Below the pieces are notes generated by a model. The model ran no database searches. It worked only from the letters and a program-made list of their open reading frames with translations, and had not been told where the DNA came from. This document shows positions 50,350 to 61,634 of a DNA stretch of 64,000 bases, piece by piece. Origin of the DNA: Agathobaculum sp. NTUH-O15-33 (GTDB lineage: Bacteria > Bacillota > Clostridia > Oscillospirales > Butyricicoccaceae); assembly GCF_033193315.1 (NCBI RefSeq), contig NZ_CP136187.1:1922001-1986000 (forward strand), given 5' to 3'. Every line of letters begins with the position of its first letter. The first letter of the stretch is position 1. The position numbers were made by a program, and so were the translations under genes.

Positions 50350-51918
50350 GTGCGGATACGAAAAAAGACAATTTTATACGCGGCCAGCGTGCTGGCCTGC
50401 GGTAATATAGTGCTGCAAGCGCTGGGTTTTTTATACCGCGTCCTGCTCAGCCACTACGCGGGCGCGGAAGGTCTGGGCGTGTACCGGCTGGTCAATTCCG
50501 CCTATTTGGTGCTCAACGCGGGCTGCCTTTCCGGGGTGACGATGGCATGCTCGCGCCTTTCCGCGGCGAGCGCGGCGCGGCGGGAACGCGGCAAGCTGCC
50601 CGCCATTTTGCGTTTATCCTTTGTGTCGTTCGGCACCATGTTCTGCACGTGCGCGGTCCTTGTTTTGCCGCTGCGCACCAAAATCGCGGCCGACCTTTTG
50701 GGCGATGAGCGATGTGCGATGGCGCTGCCGTTTTTGCTGCTCTGTTTGGCGCTTACCGGCATTGAAAATATTTTTAAATCCTTTTGCATCGGATTGGAAC
50801 AGATGCAGTTCTCCGCGGTATCCGAGGTAGGGGAGCAGTTGATACGCATCCTCGCGGTTTATTTTTTGCTTTCGCGCTACCATGGCGAGGATTATGGCGT
50901 TATCGCGATGCTGATTTTCGTGGGCATGGTCGTAAGTGAGATCTTCAGCGCGGTTTTTTTGACCACGCTGTATAAAAAGCAGCTACGCGCGCCGGCGCGG
51001 CCGCTGCCGGTAGACCGGGTGCTTGGCGGCCAGTTTTTCGCCATTGCGCTGCCGTTATCGGTATCCGCGCTGGCAAGCAACCTGCTTTCCTCTGCGGGTG
51101 CGGTACTGCTCCCGCAGCGCCTCATGGCCGCGGGGCTTACCTACGGTCAGGCGCTTTCCGCGCTCGGTGTCGTTTCCGGTATGGCGATGCCGCTCATCCT
51201 GCTGCCGGTGGCGCTCGTGAGCTCGGTGTGCACGGCGCTGCTGCCCGCTATCACGGCGGCGCAGGCAGTTGGAAACGAAAAGCGCATGCGTTCGCTGGTC
51301 GGCCGGACGATCTCGACCGTCGGCCTGATCGCGCTGCCGGCAACGGCGGTGCTTGTGCCGATGGCGCCCAGACTATCCGAATTGATTTTCGGCCAGCCGC
51401 TGTCCACTCACTATGTGATGCTGCTCGGCGCGGTGGCGGTGGCAAGCTATTACCAGATGGCTTCGGGCAGCTTGCTCAACGCGCTCGGTTTACAGCACAT
51501 CAATGTCGCCACCGCGATCCTGTCCGAACTGATGCAGCTTGCCGTCATGTACCGATGGGCGGCGCGGCCGACACTCGGCATTTACGGCTACCTGCTTGCG
51601 ATGCTGCTTTCAGCCATAGCGGCGTTCGTGGTCAACCTCGCGGTGCTGCACCGGCACACGCGCTTTCCGCTGCGGCCCCTGCGTCGTTTCGGCGTACCCG
51701 TTTTGTGTGCGCTGACGCTGTTTTATTGGACACAGGTCTGTTACCGCCTCGTTCGCCCGTTTGTATCGGATGCGGTACCCGCATTATTGTGCACGGCGCT
51801 AGGCGCCGTCGCGGTCTATCTGTTGGTGCTGCGTCTGTGCGGCGTGCGGCTGATGACCTATCTCGGCCGGCGAATTGAAACTTCCACCGGCGTTCTGTCG
51901 ATGCGCGGGCGGCCTTGA
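50350..51918 (+). CDS. Polysaccharide flippase of the SpoVB/MurJ superfamily
   Basis: A 522-residue integral membrane protein with about 12-14 helices. I choose GTG 50350 (MRIRKKTILYAASVLACGN-), because the earlier in-frame codons overlap tgt and its terminator; the ribosome binding site is weak. The opening LQALGFLYRVLLSHYAGAEGLGVYRLV is typical of SpoVB, which moves lipid-linked precursors during spore cortex synthesis; YtgP and MurJ relatives are similar, so the exact role is not certain. Confidence 0.88.
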   Translation: MRIRKKTILYAASVLACGNIVLQALGFLYRVLLSHYAGAEGLGVYRLVNSAYLVLNAGCLSGVTMACSRLSAASAARRERGKLPAILRLSFVSFGTMFCTCAVLVLPLRTKIAADLLGDERCAMALPFLLLCLALTGIENIFKSFCIGLEQMQFSAVSEVGEQLIRILAVYFLLSRYHGEDYGVIAMLIFVGMVVSEIFSAVFLTTLYKKQLRAPARPLPVDRVLGGQFFAIALPLSVSALASNLLSSAGAVLLPQRLMAAGLTYGQALSALGVVSGMAMPLILLPVALVSSVCTALLPAITAAQAVGNEKRMRSLVGRTISTVGLIALPATAVLVPMAPRLSELIFGQPLSTHYVMLLGAVAVASYYQMASGSLLNALGLQHINVATAILSELMQLAVMYRWAARPTLGIYGYLLAMLLSAIAAFVVNLAVLHRHTRFPLRPLRRFGVPVLCALTLFYWTQVCYRLVRPFVSDAVPALLCTALGAVAVYLLVLRLCGVRLMTYLGRRIETSTGVLSMRGRP

Positions 51919-51956
51919 CAAGCGGAGACAAAACCGATATTATGTTAAACAAGTGT

Positions 51957-51996
51957 ACGGCTCTTGACCGCGGGCGCGGCAAGAGCTGTTTTTTTG
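51957..51996 (+). terminator. Terminator of the flippase gene
   Basis: A 10-bp stem with G-U pairs (51957-51966 with 51980-51989) enclosing a G+C-rich inner stem, followed by seven or more Ts. Confidence 0.85.
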
Positions 51997-52020
51997 GATT
52001 GGAAAAGAGGAAAAGAATTA

Positions 52021-53169
52021 ATGGAATTGACGATGTGCTGCCCTACGCTGTTTGGGCTGGAAGGGATCGTAGCGGATGAACTGCGCTTTAATGGAAAGCT
52101 TACCGATGTAACGGCGGAAAACGGCCGCGTGCTGTTTACCGGAGATGAGCATACGCTTGCTTGGGCCAATTTGAACCTGCGCTGCGCCGAGCGCGTGCTG
52201 ATTCGACTCGGCGTATTTCCTGCAGGAAGCTTTGACGCGCTCTTTGAAGGAGTGCGCGCGCTGCCGTGGGAGCAGTTTATCCCGAAAGACGGCGCGTTTC
52301 CGGTAAAGGGGCACAGCCTCGACTCTGCGCTGCATTCGATCCCGGATTGCCAGAAGATCATCAAAAAAGCCGTGGCAGAGCGCCTGCGGCAGGCCTACGG
52401 CCAAAGCTGGTTTGAAGAGAGCGGCGCAAGGCATCAGATCCAGTTCTCCATCATGCACGACAAGGCCGAGCTGTTTCTCGATACCTCGGGCGCGGGCCTG
52501 CACAAGCGCGGCTACCGGGCCGAGGCGAACGCGGCCCCGCTGCGGGAAACGCTCGCGGCCGCCATGGTAAAGCTCGCGCGGTGGCGGGGCAGGGAACCGT
52601 TTCTGGATCCTTTTTGCGGCTCGGGTACGATCGCCATCGAAGCGGGGCTGATCGCCTGCCGCCGCGCGCCCGGGCTGATGCGCACGTTTGAAGCGGAAAC
52701 ATGGCCGGTGCTCGATCCGGCGGTTTGGCAAAGAGCGCGGCAACAGGCAGTGGACGAGGCGATAGCGGGCGCGCGTTTTTCGATCGTGGGCAGCGATATC
52801 GACCCCGCCTGCGTCGCGCTTTCCATGGCTAACGCGCGCAAGGCGGGCGTCGGCCACACCGTGTGGTTTGAACAGGCGGACGCCGCGAAACGCGACTATT
52901 CGCAGGGCGGCATTCTATTCGCCAACCCGCCCTACGGCGAGCGCCTGCTCGATATCGAGCGGGCCGAGCAGCTTTACGCCGCTTTTGGCAAAGCGGTGTC
53001 CGCGTCGCCCATGAAGCAGTATGTGCTCAGTTCGGACGCGCAGTTTGAGCATTTCTACGGCAAGAAGGCCGATAAGCGGCGCAAACTCTATAACGGCATG
53101 ATCAAATGCGACCTATATATGTATTTTAAGCACTCGCCAAGGCCGGCTGCTAAAACCGACGTTGGATAA
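52021..53169 (+). CDS. THUMP-domain class I SAM RNA methyltransferase (RlmL-like)
   Basis: A 382-residue protein. ATG 52021 follows GAGG; upstream codons overlap a terminator. An N-terminal ferredoxin-like/THUMP region (about 1-155) is followed by a Rossmann methyltransferase with FLDPFCGSGTIAIEAGL, VGSDIDPACVALSMANA and the catalytic ANPPYGERL. This arrangement matches RlmL/YpsC-type enzymes that make N2-methylguanosine in 23S rRNA. The RlmK half of E. coli RlmKL is absent, as usual in Firmicutes. Confidence 0.93.
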   Translation: MELTMCCPTLFGLEGIVADELRFNGKLTDVTAENGRVLFTGDEHTLAWANLNLRCAERVLIRLGVFPAGSFDALFEGVRALPWEQFIPKDGAFPVKGHSLDSALHSIPDCQKIIKKAVAERLRQAYGQSWFEESGARHQIQFSIMHDKAELFLDTSGAGLHKRGYRAEANAAPLRETLAAAMVKLARWRGREPFLDPFCGSGTIAIEAGLIACRRAPGLMRTFEAETWPVLDPAVWQRARQQAVDEAIAGARFSIVGSDIDPACVALSMANARKAGVGHTVWFEQADAAKRDYSQGGILFANPPYGERLLDIERAEQLYAAFGKAVSASPMKQYVLSSDAQFEHFYGKKADKRRKLYNGMIKCDLYMYFKHSPRPAAKTDVG

Positions 53170-53225
53170 TTCGGGCGATTCACAAAAAATTCATAAATTT
53201 CGTGGGGAAATTTCCAAAAAAACTC

Positions 53226-53254
53226 TTGCAGAATCGCATGCAGTGGTGTAATAT
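53226..53254 (+). promoter_or_regulatory. Sigma-A promoter of groES-groEL
   Basis: TTGCAG (53226-53231), 17 bp, TAATAT (53249-53254), with an upstream TG. It ends 10 bases before CIRCE. Confidence 0.8.
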
Positions 53255-53264
53255 AATACTCATG

Positions 53265-53291
53265 TTAGCACTCTTGCTAAACGAGTGCTAA
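53265..53291 (+). promoter_or_regulatory. CIRCE operator (HrcA binding site)
   Basis: TTAGCACTC (53265-53273), nine bases, GAGTGCTAA (53283-53291): a perfect CIRCE element over the transcription start of groES-groEL. HrcA is expected to repress here and release on heat stress. Confidence 0.98.
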
Positions 53292-53321
53292 AACTCACTT
53301 CGTTAATTTTTATATTTATAG

Positions 53322-55291
<1,970 letters not shown>

Positions 55292-55309
55292 TTTAGCAGA
55301 TGCTTTTTA

Positions 55310-55346
55310 AAGCGGGGCGCAGTATTGAACTGCGCCCCGCTTCGCG
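55310..55346 (+). terminator. Terminator of groES-groEL
   Basis: A 14-bp perfect stem (55310-55323 with 55329-55342), then CGCGTTTT. Confidence 0.88.
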
Positions 55347-55417
55347 TTTTGATTTTTTCCTGTACTTCTTGGGAATACTATGGTAAACTATGCTCGTAGA
55401 AGAAAGGAGGCGCTGCC

Positions 55418-55858
55418 ATGATCTTTGGAATTAACAGCCTCTACATTTGGACTGCGGTGATCATCATCGGCGTCGCGGTGGAAGCGTTCACTCTCGATTT
55501 GTCGGCGATCTGGTTCGCGGTCGGCTCGGTTGCGGCGCTTGTCGCTGCGAGTATCGGCTTGCCGTTGCCTGCGCAGCTGCTCATCTTTGTGCTGTTTTCA
55601 GCGGCGCTGCTTATTCTGGTGCGGCCTTTTTGCCGGAAATTCCTGCATACGAAAAACGAACCGACCAACGCGGATAGAATTATCGGCGAACCGGCCATCG
55701 TTGTTATCGAGATCGACAACGTGCAGGAAACGGGGGAGATCAAGGTGTTCGGCCAGTTGTGGAGCGCGCGCTCCGTGGATGATTCGGTCATTCCCAAGGG
55801 CGCGGCCGTGCGTGTGACCGCGATACGCGGCGTAAAGGCCATTGTAGAAAAGGTGTAG
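55418..55858 (+). CDS. NfeD family membrane protein
   Basis: A 146-residue protein. ATG 55418 follows AAAGGAGG. Three N-terminal hydrophobic segments (about 5-70) precede a C-terminal OB fold (GEPAIVVIEIDNVQETGEIKV, the SARSVDDSVIPKGAAVRV loop). NfeD proteins accompany SPFH proteins in functional membrane microdomains; the SPFH partner lies 32 bp downstream. Confidence 0.92.
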   Translation: MIFGINSLYIWTAVIIIGVAVEAFTLDLSAIWFAVGSVAALVAASIGLPLPAQLLIFVLFSAALLILVRPFCRKFLHTKNEPTNADRIIGEPAIVVIEIDNVQETGEIKVFGQLWSARSVDDSVIPKGAAVRVTAIRGVKAIVEKV

Positions 55859-55890
55859 CAAAGACCGTTTTGGAGTAAAGGAGATTTATC

Positions 55891-56799
55891 ATGCCATTTG
55901 TCGTTCCGTTTATCTGGATCATTCTTGCAATTATCCTAATTGCGTTTATTGCGAGCAACATCGTCATCGTGCCGCAGGCACGCGCGTTCATCATTGAACG
56001 CCTCGGCACCTATCAGGGCACATGGGGCACCGGCCTGCATTTTAAAATCCCGCTGTTCGAGCGCATTGCCCGCAAGGTGACGCTCAAGGAGCAGGTGGTC
56101 GATTTTCCGCCGCAGCCCGTTATCACAAAGGATAACGTCACCATGCAGATCGATACGGTCGTCTATTTCCAAATAACCGACCCCAAGCTGTTCACCTACG
56201 GTATCGAAGCGCCGATGAGCGCGATCGAAAACCTGACCGCGACCACGCTGCGTAATATCATCGGCGATCTGGAACTCGATCAGACGCTGACCAGCCGCGA
56301 CATCATCAACACCAAAATGCGCGCCATCCTTGATGAAGCGACCGACGCATGGGGCATCAAGGTAAACCGCGTGGAACTGAAAAATATCATCCCGCCCGCC
56401 GCGATCCAAGAATCCATGGAAAAGCAGATGAAGGCGGAGCGCGAGCGCCGCGAAGCAATTCTCGTGGCGGAAGGCAAGAAGCAATCCGCTATTCTGGTGG
56501 CGGAAGGCGAAAAGGAATCCACCGTACTGCGCGCGGAAGCCAGCCGTATGGCGAAAATCCGTGAAGCGGAAGGCGAAGCCGAAGCGCTGCTGACCGTGCA
56601 GAAGGCGCTGGCCGATTCGATCGTCATGCTGAACAACGCCGAGCCGACCGAGCAGATCATCAAGCTCAAGTCGCTTGAAGCCTTCGGCAAGGCGGCAGAC
56701 GGCAAGGCGACCAAAATCATTATTCCGAGCCAGATCCAGAGTCTCGCAGGTCTGGCGACCTCGTTCAAGGAAGTTATCACCGACCCCAAGGGCGAATAA
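55891..56799 (+). CDS. SPFH/band 7 (stomatin-like) membrane protein
   Basis: A 302-residue protein. An N-terminal membrane helix (about 4-24) precedes VPQARAFIIERLGTYQGTWG, TLKEQVVDFPPQPVITKDN and the LTSRDIINTKMRAILDEATD band 7 core, then a long Glu/Ala-rich coiled coil with the VAEGKKQSAILVAEGEKEST repeats. This is the paraslipin/YbbK type. It pairs with the NfeD protein upstream and probably organises membrane proteins or proteolysis. Confidence 0.94.
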   Translation: MPFVVPFIWIILAIILIAFIASNIVIVPQARAFIIERLGTYQGTWGTGLHFKIPLFERIARKVTLKEQVVDFPPQPVITKDNVTMQIDTVVYFQITDPKLFTYGIEAPMSAIENLTATTLRNIIGDLELDQTLTSRDIINTKMRAILDEATDAWGIKVNRVELKNIIPPAAIQESMEKQMKAERERREAILVAEGKKQSAILVAEGEKESTVLRAEASRMAKIREAEGEAEALLTVQKALADSIVMLNNAEPTEQIIKLKSLEAFGKAADGKATKIIIPSQIQSLAGLATSFKEVITDPKGE

Positions 56800-56805
56800 A
56801 CCAGC

Positions 56806-56845
56806 AAAAGCGGCCGCCGAATCCGTTCGGCAGGCCGCTTTTTTG
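56806..56845 (+). terminator. Terminator of the NfeD-SPFH operon
   Basis: A 10-bp stem (56806-56815 with 56833-56842) enclosing a second GCCGAA/TTCGGC stem, then TTTTTT. Confidence 0.88.
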
Positions 56846-56854
56846 TCGCTGACA

Positions 56855-56883
56855 TTGACAAAAACCCGTTTTAATGGTAGCAT
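56855..56883 (+). promoter_or_regulatory. Promoter of the arsR-type regulator and P-type ATPase-like operon
   Basis: TTGACA (56855-56860), 17 bp, TAGCAT (56878-56883). Transcription should begin at about 56890, so an ATG there would be leaderless; this supports the TTG start at 56923. Confidence 0.82.
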
Positions 56884-56922
56884 TATTCAATGGATGTTTC
56901 TACATCGCGGGAGGGATTGCGG

Positions 56923-57297
56923 TTGGCAACGAAAAAGAAAGCGGCGGAGGCGGAATGCTGCGAAGAGCATGTGATTCATGCGGGCCCGATCGAGCACGCA
57001 AGGCAGCAAATGCCGGCGGAGGAGATCACCAGCGCCGCTTCGGATTTCTTTAAGGCGTTTTCCGATAAAACGCGCCTGCGCATTCTCGCCGCATTGGGTA
57101 CGGAGGAGCTCTGCGTGTGCGATATCGCCTCGCTTTTGAATATGAGCCAATCCGCCATATCCCATCAGCTGCGTTTTCTGAAACAGGCGCGGCTCGTCCG
57201 CAGCCGGAAAAGCGGCAAAACGGTGTATTACGCCTTGTGCGACAGCCATATCCAAACGATATTGGCGCAGGGCATCGCACATGTGCAGGAGGGATAG
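56923..57297 (+). CDS. ArsR/SmtB-family metal-responsive repressor (CadC-like)
   Basis: A 124-residue protein. I choose TTG 56923, 8 bases after GGGAGG, over ATG 56890, which lies at the transcription start. N-terminal AECCEEHVIHAGPIEHAR offers a Cys/His metal site; the winged helix has KAFSDKTRLRILAAL, ELCVCDIASLLNMSQSAISHQL (with the CxC of alpha-3 metal sites) and a wing KSGKTVYYALCD. These are features of Cd/Pb/Zn sensors. It lies 4 bases upstream of the ATPase-like gene it presumably controls. Confidence 0.92.
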   Translation: MATKKKAAEAECCEEHVIHAGPIEHARQQMPAEEITSAASDFFKAFSDKTRLRILAALGTEELCVCDIASLLNMSQSAISHQLRFLKQARLVRSRKSGKTVYYALCDSHIQTILAQGIAHVQEG

Positions 57298-57301
57298 ATT
57301 G

Positions 57302-59698
57302 ATGAGTAAAAAAGTAGAACGCTCGGATGAGGCGGAACAGTCGCCGGAGCAGCGCGCGCCGGAGGAAATACTCGCCGCGCCCGAGCCGATCGAATTTCCC
57401 ACCGAGCTGGTCGAGGAGATTCTGTCCGATCTGGAGGGCACGGCGGATATCGCTGCGCCCGGCAACACAGTGCCCTTTCCCCAGCCGGTAGCGCCGCTGC
57501 CGGACGAGCCGGAGCAGCCCGCCCCCGAACCGCCGCAGGACGCTGCCGACGAGCCGCTGGCTGAAGAGGCCGCGCCGGACGAGACAGACGAAGCGGCGGC
57601 TGAGGACGAAGGCGGCGAAGCCGAAGCCGCGTCCGCCGAGGACGAAGAAGCCTCGCCGGACGAGCAGGGCGAAGAACTGCCGCCGATCTCGGAGACCGCG
57701 CTTACCGTAAAGGACGATCTAAGCCCCAATCTGGACGGGCTTTCCTTTGTCGAACGCGCACGGGTGCGCGCCAAAATACGCCGCCGCGAACAGACCCGCC
57801 AGCGCCGTGAAAACGCGCGCCGGGGCATCAGCGGCGACGAGGCCGTGTACCAGCCCATGACAACGGCTGATATTCGCTTTACGCTGATCCGTTTAGCGAT
57901 CGCCGCCGTTTTTTTGGTGCTCGGCATGGTGTTACCGATCGCCGGCGTTTCGCTGGCCATGTATGTAGTCGCATACCTGATCACGGTGCTGCCGGTCGCG
58001 GCGCGTGTCGTTCGCGGCTTTACGCACGGCAAATATTTTAACGAATACCTGCTGATCTTTATCGCGTCCCTAGGCGCTTTTCTGCTTGGCCGCCGCCCGG
58101 AAGCCAGCATCGTGCTGATCCTTCACAGCGTGGGCAAGCTGATCTCCGATATGGTGCTGCATTCGACGCACGGCGCTTTGCGGGAACAGACCGATTTTGT
58201 GCCTGAAAGAGCGTCCATCGTCAACATGCAGGGCGAAGAAAAGCACGTTCAGCCGGTGGAAATCAACGTTGGCGATTTTATCATGGTGCGCTCCGGCGAG
58301 CGTATCCCGATTGACGGCGTGATCCTGCGCGGCGAGGGTACGGTGGACGACACCGTACTGACCGGCGACAGCGAACCGAAGGCGGTCGAAAAGGGCGCCA
58401 AGGTGCTGGCCGGCAGCCTTTATACCGGCACGCTGATGCTGATCCGCGCGACAGCGAAGTTTGAAGACTGCGCCGTCAGCCAAATCCTGCGCATGCGGGA
58501 GGAATCCGCAGGCCGCCGCGCGTCGCTGGAAAACAGCGTGATCCACGGCGCGTCCCGCTACATGCCGATCATTATCGTGCTGGCGGTACTGCTCTCCTTG
58601 CTGCCGCCTCTATTCCGTATCGGCGATACGGCCACGTGGATCTATCGCGCGCTGACCGTGCTTGTCATCTGCTGTCCGACCGCGCTGCTGCTCTCCGTGC
58701 CGATGAGCTTTGTCGGCGGCAACGGCCGGCTTGCACAAAAGGGCATTCAGGTCAAGGGCAACGACGCCATCGAAAAGCTTGCCGAGCTGCGCATGGTCGT
58801 GTTTGGTAAAACCGGCACGCTGACCGAGGGCAAGCTGCATGTCAAGGAGATTCAGGCCACCCCTGATTTCAACGCGGAAAGCTGTTTGGCTCTCGCCGCG
58901 ACGGCGGAGCAGCTCTCCGACCATCCGGTGGCGCGCGCCATTGTGGCCGCCTATCAAGGCATTCCGCAGAAAATATCCGAATTTGAGGAGTTCCCGGGGC
59001 GCGGCGTGCGCGCGCGCATCGGCAACCACAACCTGCTGGTCGGCAACCGCAAGCTGATGATCTCGCGCGGCGTCAAGGGCGTGCCCGATCTAGCGGGCAC
59101 CGTCGTATATGTATCATACGAAGGCGATTACGCGGGTGCGATCGTTTTGCAGGATACCGTGCGGAGCGAAGCTTCGGAGGCGGTCTCCGGCTTAAAGTCG
59201 CTCGGCGTTCTGCGCACCGTCATTCTGACCGGCGACACCGAGCTGCCCGCGCAGCAGGCGGCCGATACGATCGGTATCGACACGGTGCACGCAGGGCTGC
59301 TACCGGAGGAAAAGGCCTCCAAGCTTGAATTCCTTTTGCGCACCATCCCGACGGACGGCACGGCCGCCTATGTGGGAGACGGCGTAAACGACGCGTCTGA
59401 ACTGGGGCAGGCGGATATCGGCGTTGAGATGGGCGCGGCAGGTTCTCCGGAATCGGCTGGCGCGGCAAATGTGCTCATTATGACCAACGACCTGACCCGT
59501 CTGACCGACGCGGTGCGCATCAGCCGCCGCACGCACGGCGTGGCGCTGCAAAACATGGTGCTGTTGCTCGGCGTTAAGGTGGTTTTGCTGCTGCTGACGA
59601 TGTTCGGCGTAACGATGATGTGGCAGGCGGTCGCGGCCGATGTGCTGCTCACCGTACTCACCGTGCTCAACGCCTCGCGCACGCTCAGCATCAAGTGA
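57302..59698 (+). CDS. P-type ATPase-like protein (heavy-metal P1B fold) lacking the catalytic aspartate and CPC motif
   Basis: A 798-residue protein; ATG 57302 follows AGGAGGG. Residues about 18-135 are an acidic Pro/Glu/Ala-rich extension in place of a heavy-metal-associated domain. The rest is a P1B ATPase fold: LTGDSEPKAVEKG (TGES is TGDS), membrane motif CCPTALLLSVP near 457-467 (CPC has become CPT), phosphorylation site VVFGKTGTLTEG, where residue 502 is Gly (codon GGT) instead of the invariant Asp, intact SDHPVARAI, and GDGVNDASELGQADIG (usual P replaced by S). It cannot form the phospho-enzyme by known chemistry. The operon partner is a metal-responsive ArsR protein. Confidence 0.9.
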   Translation: MSKKVERSDEAEQSPEQRAPEEILAAPEPIEFPTELVEEILSDLEGTADIAAPGNTVPFPQPVAPLPDEPEQPAPEPPQDAADEPLAEEAAPDETDEAAAEDEGGEAEAASAEDEEASPDEQGEELPPISETALTVKDDLSPNLDGLSFVERARVRAKIRRREQTRQRRENARRGISGDEAVYQPMTTADIRFTLIRLAIAAVFLVLGMVLPIAGVSLAMYVVAYLITVLPVAARVVRGFTHGKYFNEYLLIFIASLGAFLLGRRPEASIVLILHSVGKLISDMVLHSTHGALREQTDFVPERASIVNMQGEEKHVQPVEINVGDFIMVRSGERIPIDGVILRGEGTVDDTVLTGDSEPKAVEKGAKVLAGSLYTGTLMLIRATAKFEDCAVSQILRMREESAGRRASLENSVIHGASRYMPIIIVLAVLLSLLPPLFRIGDTATWIYRALTVLVICCPTALLLSVPMSFVGGNGRLAQKGIQVKGNDAIEKLAELRMVVFGKTGTLTEGKLHVKEIQATPDFNAESCLALAATAEQLSDHPVARAIVAAYQGIPQKISEFEEFPGRGVRARIGNHNLLVGNRKLMISRGVKGVPDLAGTVVYVSYEGDYAGAIVLQDTVRSEASEAVSGLKSLGVLRTVILTGDTELPAQQAADTIGIDTVHAGLLPEEKASKLEFLLRTIPTDGTAAYVGDGVNDASELGQADIGVEMGAAGSPESAGAANVLIMTNDLTRLTDAVRISRRTHGVALQNMVLLLGVKVVLLLLTMFGVTMMWQAVAADVLLTVLTVLNASRTLSIK

Positions 59699-59798
59699 TA
59701 TTTCGCGGGCGAAACAAACGCTGTACCGTTTTTCGGTATGGCGTTTTTTCGCGTTTTATGATATACTAAAAATGTATTTCGCTTGGGAGGAAAACATA

Positions 59799-61634
59799 TT
59801 GCACAAGAAAATGGAAGCCATCCTGTCCCGTGTTCAGAAGCCGGCGCGCTATGTCGGCGGCGAATGGGGTTCGGTGATGAAAAACAGGGAAGAGGTAGAC
59901 CTGCGGTTTGCTTTTTGCTTTCCCGATGTATATGAAGTGGGCATGTCCCACTTGGGCTCGCGCATTCTGTACGGCCTGTTAAACGATCAACCCGGCGTTT
60001 GGTGCGAGCGCGTTTGCGCGCCTTGGGTCGATATGGAGGACGAACTGCGCAGCGCGGGCATCCCGCTGTACGCGCTGGAGAGCGGCGATCCGCTCCATCT
60101 GTTTGATATAATCGGTTTTACGCTGCAATACGAGCTTTCCTTCACCAACATCCTGAACATGCTGGATCTCGGCGGTATCCCGGTGCTTGCGGCGGAGCGG
60201 AAGGCGCTTTCCCATCTGGTCGTCTGCGGCGGACCGTGCGCCTATAACCCGGAGCCGCTGGCCGATTTTGTCGATGTGTTCCTGATCGGCGACGGGGAAG
60301 AGGTCATGCTTGAGTTCACCGATCTGTACCGTCAGGCCAAGCGGGAAAGCTGGGACAAACCCCGCTTTTTGCGTCAGGCCGCCGGCATTCCGGGCGTCTA
60401 CGTGCCTGCGCTGTACGAGGTGCGCTACCACGAGGACGGCACGGTGGAAAGCGTTGCGCCGATAGACGGCGCGCCCGCTAAGGTGCAAAAGCGCATTGTA
60501 GAGGATCTCGACACGATGTACTATCCGGAATCGTTCGTCGTCCCGTCCACCGATATCGTGTTCGACCGCGCGATGGTGGAGCTGTTTCGCGGGTGTCCGC
60601 GCGGCTGCCGCTTCTGTCAGGCCGGGCACACCTACCGGCCGCTGCGCAGCAAGTCAAAAGAAGTGCTGCAAAAGCAGGCCGAGGCTGTTTTGAAGAACTC
60701 GGGCTATGAGGAAATTTCGCTCTCTTCGCTTTCGACCAGCGACTATGGCGACCTGTCGGGGCTGACCTCCACCATGCTGGATTACTGCGAGCCGCGTCAT
60801 ATCAGCCTGTCGCTGCCCAGCCTGCGCGCGGACAGCTTCAATGCCGAGCTGATGGAGCGCGTGCAGAAGGTGCGCAAAAGCGGCCTAACCTTTGCGCCGG
60901 AAGCGGGTTCCAAGCGCCTGCGCGACGTGATCAACAAAAATCTGGAGGAGGACGACCTGCTCTCCGCCTGTGCGATCGCTTTTCGCGGCGGCTGGAACAA
61001 TATCAAGCTGTATTTCATGATGGGCCTGCCCACCGAGACCACGGAGGATTTAGATGGCATTTTGGAGACCTGTAAAAAGGTCGCTTTCTGCTGGAAGGAA
61101 AATACACAAAACCGTGCGCGCGGCGTAAGGGTCACGGCGTCGGCTTCGTGCTTTGTGCCCAAGCCGCAAACGCCGTTCCAGTGGGACGCGCAGGACACGC
61201 TGGACATGTTGCGTGAAAAGCAGGCCTACATGAAAAAGATCATGAAGACCAAAAACGTAACGTATAACTGGCACGACGCCGAAACCTCGGTCCTTGAGGG
61301 CGTGATCGCCCGCGGCGACCGCAGGCAGGGCAAGGCGATCTATCTGGCTTGGCAGCGCGGCTGCAAATTCGATGGGTGGGACCAGTTCTTCGATTATGAA
61401 AAATGGATGCAGGCTTTTACCGACTGCGGGCTCGACCCCGCGTTTTACGCTTCCCGCCAGCGTCCGCTGACCGAGGTGTTCCCGTGGGATCACATCGGCT
61501 GCGGCACGGATAAGGAACACCTAAAGCGCGAGTGGGAGCGCTCACGCGAGGCGGTCCCCACCGTGGACTGCATGCAGAAGTGCGCGGGGTGCGGCGCGAG
61601 CGCCCTGCTGAAGGGAGGCCGCTGCCATGTTTAA
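59799..61634 (+). CDS. B12-binding radical SAM protein (TIGR03960 type)
   Basis: A 611-residue protein with a TTG start at 59799, eight bases after GGGAGG; ATG 59811 is the alternative. A cobalamin-binding-like N-terminal domain (FPDVYEVGMSHLGSRILYGL, WVDMEDELR, VVCGGPCAYNPEPLADFVD) precedes the radical SAM motif FRGCPRGCRFCQAG and FAPEAGSKRLRDVINK. A C-terminal cysteine cluster CMQKCAGCG follows. The function is unproven; the family is nearly always paired with DUF2344, which overlaps it here by 8 bases. Confidence 0.92.
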   Translation: MHKKMEAILSRVQKPARYVGGEWGSVMKNREEVDLRFAFCFPDVYEVGMSHLGSRILYGLLNDQPGVWCERVCAPWVDMEDELRSAGIPLYALESGDPLHLFDIIGFTLQYELSFTNILNMLDLGGIPVLAAERKALSHLVVCGGPCAYNPEPLADFVDVFLIGDGEEVMLEFTDLYRQAKRESWDKPRFLRQAAGIPGVYVPALYEVRYHEDGTVESVAPIDGAPAKVQKRIVEDLDTMYYPESFVVPSTDIVFDRAMVELFRGCPRGCRFCQAGHTYRPLRSKSKEVLQKQAEAVLKNSGYEEISLSSLSTSDYGDLSGLTSTMLDYCEPRHISLSLPSLRADSFNAELMERVQKVRKSGLTFAPEAGSKRLRDVINKNLEEDDLLSACAIAFRGGWNNIKLYFMMGLPTETTEDLDGILETCKKVAFCWKENTQNRARGVRVTASASCFVPKPQTPFQWDAQDTLDMLREKQAYMKKIMKTKNVTYNWHDAETSVLEGVIARGDRRQGKAIYLAWQRGCKFDGWDQFFDYEKWMQAFTDCGLDPAFYASRQRPLTEVFPWDHIGCGTDKEHLKREWERSREAVPTVDCMQKCAGCGASALLKGGRCHV

